Source: Strigops habroptila
Lineage: Eukaryota; Chordata; Aves; Psittaciformes; Psittacidae
Assembly: GCF_004027225.2 (NCBI RefSeq)
Contig: NC_044288.2
Coordinates: 7,623,744 to 7,687,743, forward strand
Length of the DNA stretch: 64,000 nt
Direction: 5' to 3'
The position numbers and the translations under genes were made by a program. Below, in pieces: positions 53,401 to 62,760 of the stretch. Each line of letters opens with the position of its first letter. Position 1 is the stretch's first letter. The notes beneath the pieces are model-generated. The model searched no databases and was not told the origin of the DNA. It saw only the letters and a list, made by a program, of their open reading frames with translations.

Positions 53401-56400
53401 CAGGCTTTGACACATCCCCATCCACCGCGTCAGCTGCGGCGCGGCGCACACAGACCCCGTCACGGAGCTCCCTGCTCTGGCCTGATGCTTTCCCTGTGTT
53501 TATAGAAAAATCCGGAGTTTAAGGTACATGGGGAGTCTGAGACTCCCCCGGTATGCGGGATGGGAGCCACAGAGCTCAGCCATGGCAAGGGCTGCAGAGG
53601 TGTTCTGTGGAGGTGCCCAGTCAGCTGAAGCAGAGGGTTTCACTCAGCCTCAGCCTCACTGGGAGGTTACAGATGACGTACAGCCAAGAGAGCCATGCCC
53701 AGCCTCTCTGCCTGCTGTTTGCACCACGATCACCTCCCGCAGCTCCTTGGCCAGGAGGGACCGTGCCACCCAACCCCTGACTCCTTCTGGAAGTGCTGGA
53801 GACCAGTGACAGCCGCCAGCCACCGCACACTCGGCCCCTGTCTTGGAATTCTGAGGGTGTCCAGGGAAACTTCTGCCTGAAACCAGCCATGGAGCTGACA
53901 CTAATAGAAAAAGACCGTTAAAAAGCTCTGTGAAATTCTGTTCTCCTGCTTCTGGTCCCTCTCTGCCTTTGTTGCTGCTGGCATTTTATGCATTATTGAT
54001 GTGCCTAGGTGCTGCTGCTCTCCCGTTTCCACCGCCGCTGCTCCCGCTGCCGCAGGACCGTGCTGTCCTGCCATCAGGCGATGCCCGGGGAGGTGGCAGG
54101 AGGGCTCAGTCACCGGTGACCCCACAGCAGAGCCCCGCTGCCGAGCAGCTTGGTCCCGGTGCTGCGGCACAGACCCGGCTCCTGGCTGGCGAGTGGGGGC
54201 TGTACAGGGACACTGAGGTGCCCCGGGTGCATCTCTGCTCGTGCCGGGCTCTCCTCCAGCTCTGAACACGACCTCTGCTCGTCCTGGGCCCCTTCTCCAG
54301 CCCACGCTGCCGGGGGCTTCTCCCCAGGGCTGGCCCGGCTCCCTCCGCAGAGCACGGGGTGCGTGGGGCAGGGTGTGTGGTGCAGACACGATTTGGCCAA
54401 GTGCTGCTGGGGCTGAAGTTCCCCCCAGGCCCCCACCAGCATCACCCCAGGAGAGCAGGATGGGGCGGCCACTGGGAATGGCCGTGGGGTCAGCTCAGGG
54501 GGCAGCCCGGGGACAGCTCCATGTCCCTTCCCGGTGGGAGGTGAGGGCTGGGGTGGCCACGTGCCAGCCTCGTGTGAGTACATGTGATGGGTACCAGGGA
54601 AAGGAGATCTTCCACGGAGCACTGGAAATGTGCCTCTCCCCCTGTGAGACCAGAAACGCTCCGTCTTTGGGGTTAATATTTAATGAGGCAATTTTAGGAT
54701 AGAAGCTGTCTGATGGAGGGCAGGGCGGACGTGCTCTCCTGCTCCTGCAGCGGAACAGGAGGGTCCCCAGTGTCCGTGGGGCTGATCCCGGGGGCTGAGG
54801 CTGGCAGAGGCCGTGGGTGACACGTGGGGGGTGCAGCAGTGTGACGGGATCCGTGCTGTCCCGGGGGGGCTCCCAATCCCATCTCCGTTTGGCTGCGGTG
54901 AATTGGAGCGAAGCGGCTCCTCGTGCTCCGCTCGGCTCTGCCGCGCCATCCCGCGGAACGGCACCGGTGTGGAATCCCAGGACACCGCGTCTCACGGCCG
55001 GTTTGCTCAGGTTTCCTCGGTGGGAGCTAATGTGTTTTCCATGTTAACGTGCCTGCACGTGGCATCCAACGCGACTGCGACATGCAGCCGCTGGCACTAC
55101 GTGGCTGGCTCACGCGCCCCGTGTGCAGGGGCCGGGGCTGTGGGCATCGCTCTGCACCCCCGGGCAGCGCCGGCCTGCACTGACCCCGGATTCCCAATGG
55201 CTCCCGGAGCACATGGCCGGAGGCAGACAGGACTGCGCAGCCTCTGGTGCATTTGGGCTGGCCGCTGTCACCGGTTCTGGGAGGAAGAGACAAGGATGAA
55301 TCGAACCTCAGAAGCTGTTAGTTACAAACAGGATGGGGATGGGGGGAGCTGGGGCCCGGCTCCATGTGGAATACCCCAGGGATGTTCTGACCAAGTAGCG
55401 ATGCTGCCAACAGTGTTGAAATGCCTCACAACTCAAATTCTCTGGTCTAAAGACCCCTGGGTGCTGCCAGGGAGCCCTTGGAGTACTGCGTGCTCCCCAT
55501 GCCATCCCTCTCCCACCTTCCTCATCCCAAAGAGCAGCTCCAGCTGTTCTTCGGAAGTGACTTCAAGGTGCAGATGGAAGGCGATGGGAGCCCTTGTTGC
55601 AAGGCCGAGTGGCCTGTACCAGGGAAGACAAAGGAGCATCTCCTCCAGCAGCACCAGCCCCAGCTGTGTTTTGTGCACTCAATCTGTTTAGAAGGGTGCT
55701 CTCACTTGCCCCACAAGGCAGCTCAAGGGTGATGGTGATGGGGGTCCCTCTGAGGTGGCCCCATCACACCTGCCTGGTTTGGGGCTGCCGGGGCAGCTCT
55801 CCACTGAGCCAAGTGGCAGCAGCCCAGGGGATGCTTCTCAGCCCTGTCAGGGGGGCACCCGGGGCAGGGATTTGTCCCCATACCGCCATCCTCCCCCCAG
55901 CAGCATCCCCAGTGCTCGCTGGGTCCTGCGGCAGGGCTCGCCCTGTGTAAACAAGGGCTGGTATAAGCTCACAGAAGGCTTGTGTCAGACACACCAGCCT
56001 CGAGGAGGAGAGAATCAAAGGATTCCCTGCAAGTCCATCTGCCCTACATCTCCTCTCCGTTCTGGTCTCCAAACTCATGCAAGTTTAAAAAGCAAGTAAA
56101 TGCTGGTGGTGATGAACCTCCCCACCGCTCCTGGCTTCCTTCTCTGCTGGAAGGAGAAGCTCCCAAGGGAAGATGCAAGCCAGGGGCGCGGAACCCAGGT
56201 CCCAGCCGCAGCCCCAGCGCTGCCCCATGCAGCCCAGACCCCCCAGCATCCAGCCCCTCAGCACTTCCTTCTGCACACACGGCTTGTGGAGCCGCTCGCT
56301 CGTCTTGCTGTGGCACGCAGGGGGCAGGGTGACTGTTGCCAGTTCCCGAACTTATTATTATTGCACTTATGCCCCAGAAATGTTTCATTAATCCTCAGCA

Positions 56401-57155
56401 ACACCCCAGCAGAAAAGGCAGCAAATCTGCAGCCGAAACAAAGGTGGTTTCCAGTGCACCCCCTTCTGCTCTGACAGCTCCTGCGGCCGGGGGTCCCTGC
56501 TCTGACCCAGCGCAGCCCTTCCTGCCCCACAGGCACCAACCTGAGCCCAATCACCCACAGACAGCACGGATATTTGGGGTTTGGGGTGTGGCTGGCAGCG
56601 GGTCTGGGGCTCAGTGGCCCTGAGGCCACCTCTACTGCACGCTCTGTGCAGGAGCTTCACATGCACCAGGCAGTTGGAGACGTTTGCTGTGTGTCAGTGC
56701 CACTGTACAACAGCTGATCTGGGTTTATGTGGTGTTATTGTACATTTTTAATTCCCTTTAGATTTGAAAACAGTCAAAGTGTTTCATTTTCCTCACATGC
56801 TCTTTTGCTCCTCCATATAAAATTCTATTGAAAATGTTGTGACATGTGTCTCCATATAGAGTTCTAAATTTGCTTAAAGAAACGAAGTCTAAACCATGCC
56901 TTGATGATGGAATAAATTTGTATCTGACATTTCCAGGCAAGCTGCAAATCACAACTAGTGTCCTTAAAGACAAATTCATGGAATTGCTCTAAACCACGCT
57001 GTTCTGGAGATAACCAGCAGGGCTATACAGCTGAAACGAGCTCCTGCTCCTTTACATCGGCGTGCAGTGGGGCTGCTGCTCCTGTCAGAGGGTCTCCAAG
57101 TTGGCGGGTGACAAAGGACACAGGCCCGTCCCTGTGCTGAGCTGCCAGGGACACC

Positions 57156-57240
57156 GGGGTGCTGGGGGCAGCGGGGTGCTGGGGACACGGGGGTGCTGGG
57201 GACACGGGGGTGCTGGGGGCAGCGGGGCGCTGGAGACACC
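57156..57240. repeat. 17-bp minisatellite, five units
   Basis: Five exact-length units in the order A-B-B-A-B', with A = ggggtgctgggggcagc and B = ggggtgctggggacacg. The last unit is ggggcgctggagacacc. Confidence 0.95.
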
Positions 57241-57335
57241 GGGCTGCCCGGCCAGAAGTCTCTTCTCAGGAGCCCTGTTCAGGGGATGGGCACCCAGGGG
57301 CTGTCCTGGAGCTGCTCTGAGCACTGCTCCCTCGC

Positions 57336-57432
57336 CTGGCTGGGCTGAAATGGGCTGACTTGGGCCGCGCTGACTTGGGCTGAATTGGGCTGGGCTGGGC
57401 TGGATTGGGCTGGGCTGAACTAGATTGAATTG
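57336..57432. repeat. Degenerate (TGGGCTGAAT)n repeat
   Basis: Repeated tgggctgaaa, tgggctgact, tgggctgaat, tgggctgggc and tagattgaat words for nearly 100 bp. Confidence 0.85.
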
Positions 57433-57780
57433 CCCGGAGTGCTGGGACTCCCAGGTGTCCTGTCCTCAGTGCCATGGCATTCCTCACCCTGGGGTCCCAC
57501 ATCTGTGGGTGCGGATGCTGATCCCCCCTCCTGCCGTGTGGAACACAGCCCAGGCAGGGAGCCTGGAGCGGAGGCTGGGCTGGTGGCACAGAGCGGTTCT
57601 ATCAGACGCTGCTGGCCTAAGGAACGTTGCGTCCCAAACAGGATGTGTCCCGCGGGGAAGGTGAGCCTCCTCCTTGCAAACTCGGGAGAAGTGAAGCCTT
57701 GAAGCGGGGAAGTGCAGAGAAAAAAGACACTGGAAAATGGGATATTTGCAGCTGAAAATCACTGGTATCTCTGGGAAACA

Positions 57781-57838
57781 AACGTTGGACTTAATGGTCT
57801 TAAAGGTCTTTTCCAACCCAGTCGATTCTATGATCATA
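57781..57838 (+). mobile_element. CR1 LINE 3'-end remnant
   Basis: ttggacttaatggtcttaaa, ggtcttttccaacccagtcg and attctatgat. Only the last ~60 bp of the CR1 tail is recognisable. Confidence 0.8.
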
Positions 57839-57879
57839 TGGCCTTGCTCCCACACCTCACCCTGCCCTGCACACCTCAA

Positions 57880-57891
57880 CCCCCCCCCCCC
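57880..57891. repeat. C12 homopolymer
   Basis: An uninterrupted run of about 12 C within a C/A-rich stretch. Its length is prone to sequencing error. Confidence 0.85.
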
Positions 57892-59203
57892 GCACACCCC
57901 AAACCCCTGCACCCCCAGCCCTCCCATGCTGGGTGTCCCCACATGCCCCATCCCGAGGCTGTCACCTCTCTGTCCCCTCTCCCCTTCCACACGTGTTTTT
58001 GTACATCTGAGGGCTCCCCCCCAGCTCCCGTGATATCAGATGTGCTTCTATTGATTTGGTCCCTGCATTTGTTTTTGTTATTCATTATTAATGGGATCAT
58101 TTTTCCATCCTTCGTGCATGAAGGGAGATTTGGTGTGAGAATCAATGGGGTGAGCACCGCCGGTGGCTTGTTTGGGTCTCTGCGCTTTCATCTCCCGTGC
58201 ACAGCCCCCGCGACGCGGCGAGAGGCAGATAAAGGAACAAGCACGGAGTGGGGAAAAAAAATAATAAACCAGTTGTTAGTGGTTTGGAAGCCACAGAAGG
58301 GAGATGCCCGCGGGACACACACCGGCTGCACCCGGCACTTCCCAGCCCACCTCCCGGTGCTTTACAGGGGCTGTCACTAAAGGGATTGTCTTTTCTCAGC
58401 AGGCCTGGCCTGCGTGGCCTATTTACCTGCGGGAGGTGGGTTTGGGAGGAATGAAGTGTCCCGGGGGGGTCCCACAGCCCTGCGGACCAGGACGAGGAAC
58501 CCACAGTCCTCCAGGAAACGGGGAGTCCTGATCCTCACATGCCTGGAGAGAGCAACAGAGAGTGGAGGGAATTTTGGCGACAGCTCCTCACGGAGCCGGT
58601 GCCCTGAAAGGGTGAGGCGGGACCCCGGCACAGCCAGGGGAAGGCTTAGGCACCGCCAGTGATTAAAGCAGCTCGAACCTGACCTCCAGAGCCAAGCCCC
58701 GGGTGGGGTGGCAGGTCCTGTGTGTGGGGCAGAGCAAGGCACAAACCTGCACCTGCCGACTGGAAATAAACCCGTGGTTTGCAAAGAGGGAAATCCGGGC
58801 AGAGCCTCTGCAGCGCTGTGTCTGTGCAGAGAAACTGGGAATAGAGGACAGGGAGCAAGGAGGAGCAGGAGCTTCAGGTCTCCCGGTCAGCGTGTTTGAG
58901 GGGGAGGAGGAGCCCATGGGAGCCCGCTTCCGGGACAGTGGATGCAGGTCTGGGAAAGTTCGTTTAGGACTTGGTTTACACCTTTAAGCCATTCTCCAGA
59001 CCTGGCCAAATGGACAAATGCAGAATTATCACAAAAAAATGCAGATCTCGGCAAAACCAGCCCCAAAAAGTAACGCTGCGGTGACACCTTTGCCATGATA
59101 AGAATAAGCACGATCTGATGTCCTCCAGAAGCAAACAGGCAGGAAGATAACGGCCACCACGGCTCTAAGGCTCTCAGGCAGGTGGGCAGAAACACGGGCT
59201 AAG

Positions 59204-59249
59204 CTTAGGTTAGGTTAGGCTTCAGGTTCAGGTTCAGGTTAGGCTTAAC
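59204..59249. repeat. Telomere-like TTAGG / TTCAGG repeat
   Basis: cttaggttaggttaggcttc then aggttcaggttcaggttagg. The units are 5-6 bp and are not the canonical vertebrate TTAGGG. Confidence 0.85.
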
Positions 59250-60239
59250 GCAGCCGGGGAGGACAATAACCCCGTCCGAGGACAGCTTTGGGAGGGTTAA
59301 GTTATTTCTGTCGCATGCTGGAAAATAAAGGCTTGTGAAACGGCGGGGTTTGGCCGGGGGTTCAGGCTGATCCCTCCTTCCCGAGCGAGCGGCACCGCGC
59401 TTGGACCGAGCCCCGGTCCCGCCGTCCCGCCGGCCACCGGAGCCGGCCCCCAGCCCGAGCGGCGACCCCCGGGGGGACGCTGCCAGCCATGCACGGGACG
59501 GGGGAAGGGACGGAACCGCCTCTTACCTGGCTCGTTTGCGTAAAAGCACCCCCGGAAAGGCGCCGCGCCAGGCGGCACCGGGAGCACCGGCGGAGTCGGG
59601 GAACGGATGCCGCCTGGGCTGCCCTCGGCCCCTTTTATTCTGCGGTGGGAGATTAATATTGCATCGCCCTTATCTTAAATGTTCAGAACCCACAATATAA
59701 TGTAATGGCATAAGGGCATTTATTATGGAAGGACATTTGACTGGGGACAAATCGTTGGGACTGATTGGGAAAACGCGGAGCGAAGGAGCGCTCCGGCTCC
59801 CGGCAATTGCCAGGCTGGATTTGCGAGGTCGTTGGTCCTTTCCTAACGGGGGAGGCGGGTGGGACACGGCTCCCGGTTTGATGTTTGTCACTCATTGAAA
59901 CGCTGAAGGGAAATATTCCGAGGAGGCTCGCGCTCATTCATTTTTAATCGTTAAAGTGCTTCTGGGAGTCGTAAATAAAAACCTTTTCCCATTCTAAAGA
60001 GCATCAGAAACGAGCCCGCGGTGGGTTTTGGCGGGGGGTGTCTGTGCTCCCACCCAACGGGCGGGACGCGCCCGGGGGCTGCTGCCGGGTCACCCGGACA
60101 GCACCGCGGGCCCGGCGGGGCTCAGCCCCGGCCCGTTTCCGGGGGCCACGTGCCGCCGAAGGGTGTTCGTTGGGTCTGCACTAGCCTGTATTTCCTTCGG
60201 CGCTGCCCGCGCGGGGCGGCGAGGAAAGACACGTCCCTT

Positions 60240-60515
60240 CGGGTGGAAAAATAAAGCTTTATTCCGGAGCGGGGGGACCGGGGGGCCGGCGGCGGGAGCG
60301 GGGAGCGGCGGCTCTGCCCGGGGCGGTGCTGCCCGACCGGGAAACCGCGGACCCTCCGCTGCCGCTGCGCTCGGCTCCGGTCCCGGGAAGCCCCGGCGCG
60401 GCTGAGGGATGCGCGGGGCCGTCCCGTCCCGTCCCGACCCGACCCGACTCGGGGGTGCGGTGGGGGGGCGGCGCCGCCGGGGCTGTCGGTGCCGGTGCGG
60501 TGGACCCGGGCGCCG
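60240..60515 (-). other. POU4F3: POU4F3 3' UTR
   Basis: A short, GC-rich 3' UTR of about 275 nt ending at a minus-strand AATAAA (60263-60258). Its end is inferred. Confidence 0.6.
60258..60263 (-). terminator. POU4F3: Candidate POU4F3 poly(A) signal
   Basis: aaagctTTATTCC on the plus strand reads AATAAA in the gene direction, the first such hexamer after the stop. An AATAAA on the plus strand overlaps it closely (60250-60255). Confidence 0.6.
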
Positions 60516-61382
60516 TCAGTGCACCGCCGAGTACTTCATGCGCTTCTGCTTCTGCCGCTGGTTGCAGAACCAGACGCGCACCACATTCTTCTTGAGGTCC
60601 AGCTTCTCGGCGATGGCCGCGATCTTCTCCGCGGAGGGCCGCGGCTGCAGCGCGAAGAACGCCTCCAGCGAGCGCTTCTCGGGCGCGGCGATCGAGGTCC
60701 GCTTGCGCTTGCGCTCGGCGCCCGGCAGCAGGTCGGGGCCGGCGGCGCGGTCGCGGTGCGCGGCCTCGGCGCCGTCCAGCCAGGCCTGGAGCACAGGCCG
60801 CAGCGCTGCCATGTTGTTGTGCGACAGCGTCAGCGACTCGAAGCGGCAGATCGTGCTCTGGCTGAGCGCGCCCACCCCCGGCAGCTGCAGCGCCGCCAGC
60901 GCCGCCCCCACGTCGGCCTGGGTCACCCCCAGCCGCACCCGCCGCTGCTTGAACCGCTCCGCGAAGGCCTCCAGCTCCCGCGGGTCCGACCCCGCTTCGG
61001 GCGCGGCGGGCGGCGGCGGCCCCCCCGGGGGGCCCACGGGCAGGGCCAGGGGGGCGGCGGGCGGCAGCGGCGGCGGCAGCGGTTCGGGCAGCCCCCCGAC
61101 GGCCAGCGGCGAAGAGAGGTGCTCCAGCAGGTCGCCGCCGTCCAGCGCCGGGTGCGGGAGCGGGTGCGGGAGCGCGGCGGGCAGCGGGAGGGCGGCGGCG
61201 GCGCAGGGGACGCCGCTCATGGCGGGGAACGCGGCGTCCGGCTTGAAGGGGGGGTGGTGGTGGTGGTGGTGGTGGTGGTGGTGGGGGTGGCCCTTGGCGT
61301 GGGGGGCGATGTCGACGGCGGCCAGAGCCTCCGCGCGGGCCAGCAGGCTCTCATCAAAGCTCCCGAATATATTGCCCTGGAG
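60516..61382 (-). CDS. POU4F3: POU4F3 coding exon 2 (POU-specific domain and homeodomain)
   Basis: 867 nt including the TGA at 60518-60516. The acceptor gctcgcag/CTCCAG opens LQGNIFGSFDESLLARAEAL. It is uninterrupted through the His10 run (codons 61283-61254, all CAC) to KYSAVH. GC content is extreme. Confidence 0.96.
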   Translation of the reverse strand, partial: LQGNIFGSFDESLLARAEALAAVDIAPHAKGHPHHHHHHHHHHPPFKPDAAFPAMSGVPCAAAALPLPAALPHPLPHPALDGGDLLEHLSSPLAVGGLPEPLPPPLPPAAPLALPVGPPGGPPPPAAPEAGSDPRELEAFAERFKQRRVRLGVTQADVGAALAALQLPGVGALSQSTICRFESLTLSHNNMAALRPVLQAWLDGAEAAHRDRAAGPDLLPGAERKRKRTSIAAPEKRSLEAFFALQPRPSAEKIAAIAEKLDLKKNVVRVWFCNQRQKQKRMKYSAVH

Positions 61383-61773
61383 CTGCGAGCAAGAACGCGC
61401 ATGGCGGAGTCAGTGGGGAATACTGTCATCTCCGGCTGAAAAACCTGCCCCGGCACCGCGGTTCCTCCTCGGAGCTCAGGTCATAAAAATTAATAGGAAG
61501 GCAGCTCGCGCAGACATGCGGATCAGAGACGGGAGCGGGAGAGGGGGGAGAGGGGTGCCGAGACGCGCGAGTGTTTCTGGCGACATGAAAAAAACATTAA
61601 GCCGGTGCCTGTCAGAAAATGTGCCTCAAAGCGATAATTCCGCTCCGTCTACGTACCTGCGGGGCCGGGAGGCAAACTCTGCGCATCGCCTCCGCGCTGG
61701 CGTGCAGGCTGGAGAACTTGGGCTCCTGGAGGGCGGCGGGCATGGCGAAGGGCTGCTTGGCGTTCAGGGCCAT
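60516..61773 (-). CDS. POU4F3: POU4F3 (Brn-3c): class IV POU-homeodomain transcription factor
   Basis: A nuclear DNA-binding protein needed for survival and maturation of inner-ear hair cells; it is also expressed in sensory neurons. Two coding exons, 61657-61773 and 60516-61382, give 327 residues (human about 338). Residues 20-38 hold the class IV N-terminal motif KFSSLHASAEAMRRVCLPAP; 42-64 GNIFGSFDESLLARAEALAA and VDI; 73-82 a His10 run; about 95-170 a Pro/Ala/Leu-rich linker; POU-specific domain ~172-246 (DPRELEAFAERFKQRR, SQSTICRFESLTLSHNN); homeodomain ~263-323 with RVWFCNQRQKQK, including the POU-type Cys. The end KYSAVH separates it from POU4F1 and POU4F2. The start ATG 61771-61773 (acgATGG) was chosen because MALNAKQPF matches the family N-terminus; an upstream in-frame ATG near 61908 adds unrelated residues. 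TCERG1 next door supports the call. Confidence 0.96.
61383..61656 (-). other. POU4F3: POU4F3 intron 1
   Basis: 274 bp, GT-AG, at the single conserved intron position of class IV POU genes. It is less GC-rich than the exons. Confidence 0.9.
61657..61773 (-). CDS. POU4F3: POU4F3 coding exon 1
   Basis: 117 nt, 39 codons: MALNAKQPFAMPAALQEPKF then SSLHASAEAMRRVCLPAPQ, donor CCGCAG/gtacgta, phase 0. Mammalian proteins start with two Met codons; here the first is ACG. Confidence 0.95.
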
Positions 61774-62760
61774 CGTCCTGCGCTCCTCGCGGGTGCGCAG
61801 CCCCTGGCATCGGCTCGGGGCTCGCTCCTTGCCTCGCCACTGCCCGAGTGAGCGATGTTCGATGGCAGCGCTGCCTCTGCGCGCCCGCTCCCCACCCCGC
61901 ATCTTCACTCATCTTACATGCTGCCTGCCAGGAGCGGGCCCCGCGCAGGCGTGCAGTGCAGTGCAGTGCAGTGCGGTGCTGTGCTGTTCTGTGCTGTGCA
62001 GTGCGGTGCAGTGCAGTGCGGTACTGTGCAGTGGGGCAGCGCGGGCAACACACGGGCAGCGGGACCACCCGGCCGCCCTCCAGCTCCCTGCTCGGGGCGG
62101 CGGAACGCGCCGTCGGGGCCCGGAGCGACTCGCAGCCCCGGGCATCGCCTCGCCGGGCAGTGGCGGCAGTGGCCCCACTCTGGGGAACGCAGGGCAGCGG
62201 GTCCCGCGGGAGGGGCCGGGAGGAGGTGACATTTCTCCGGCGGGGAGGCCCGCGGGCTGGCGCCCGAGGGACCAGAGGGACCGCCCGGGCCCGGGGACCC
62301 GCTGGTGGCCGCCTCCGCCAGTCGCTCCCCGTGGCCTGGGCCGGTGCCTGTCGGTCGCTCGGCGCGGCGGGGCGAACCAGAACCAGCGGATCGAGGGGGC
62401 GGCGGCTGTGGTGGCTCCGCAGCGCTGCCCCGGCGGTACCGGCTGCCGCCGGCCCGGGCCCCCTCCGCCCCACCAGGAGCTCGGGTTCGAAGTACCCGGC
62501 ACCCCGTAAATCCCGTGAAACGCGGTGTCGAGCGCCGGGGGTAGTAAAACGAACGGGGGGCGCCAAGCGCTGCCGTGGGCGCTGCGGGTTGGAGGTTCGG
62601 GAGGGATCCCCAGTACACCCAATACCCCGCCACATTCCCTCACGCCCCGAGAGATATCGCCCCGAAGTTGCCATAACTCCACCCGTGGGTGTTTCATTTT
62701 TGCTCGGCCAGTTTTCACACCTCTTCAGGCACTTGATAGTCCGGGCTCGCTGAGGCTTTG
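61774..62760 (-). promoter_or_regulatory. POU4F3: POU4F3 5' flank / CpG-rich promoter region
   Basis: GC- and CpG-rich sequence directly upstream of the POU4F3 start. It includes the pentamer repeat at 61951-62035. The transcription start is not placed; no clear TATA box is seen. Long open frames here on both strands lack family signatures. Confidence 0.5.
61951..62035. repeat. GTGCA pentamer microsatellite upstream of POU4F3
   Basis: Seventeen consecutive 5-bp units in one register: GTGCA, GTGCG and GTGCT, with single variants GTTCT, GTACT and GTGGG. It starts about 178 bp upstream of the POU4F3 ATG. Confidence 0.95.

Larger units (their letters stand above)
50601..60239. other. TCERG1-POU4F3 intergenic region
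   Basis: About 9.6 kb. It is GC-rich overall, with AT-rich islands (about 52800-53030, 56690-56990, 58030-58150, 59640-59780, 59935-60010), two minisatellites (57156-57240, 57336-57432), a TTAGG/TTCAGG repeat (59204-59249) and one CR1 tail. The longest open frames (for example 54813-55691, plus) show no domain or splice-supported homology that I recognise. Confidence 0.6.

Noticed and set aside
54813-55691. 292-codon plus-strand open frame in intergenic DNA
   Set aside because: Low-complexity, GC-rich composition. No domain, no splice context and no match to a protein I recognise.
60409-61851. Very long plus-strand open frames (up to 480 codons) across POU4F3
   Set aside because: They are antisense to the POU4F3 exons and intron and arise from the extreme GC content. 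They have no recognised domain.
61774-61908. In-frame N-terminal extension of POU4F3 from an upstream ATG
   Set aside because: The added residues are unlike any class IV POU N-terminus, while MALNAKQPF aligns at the expected start.
61951-62035. CRISPR-like direct repeat array
   Set aside because: The unit is a 5-bp microsatellite without spacers, in a vertebrate genome.
61649-62674. 341-codon minus-strand open frame upstream of POU4F3
   Set aside because: It runs partly in the wrong frame across exon 1 and is Arg/Pro/Ala-rich by composition only.
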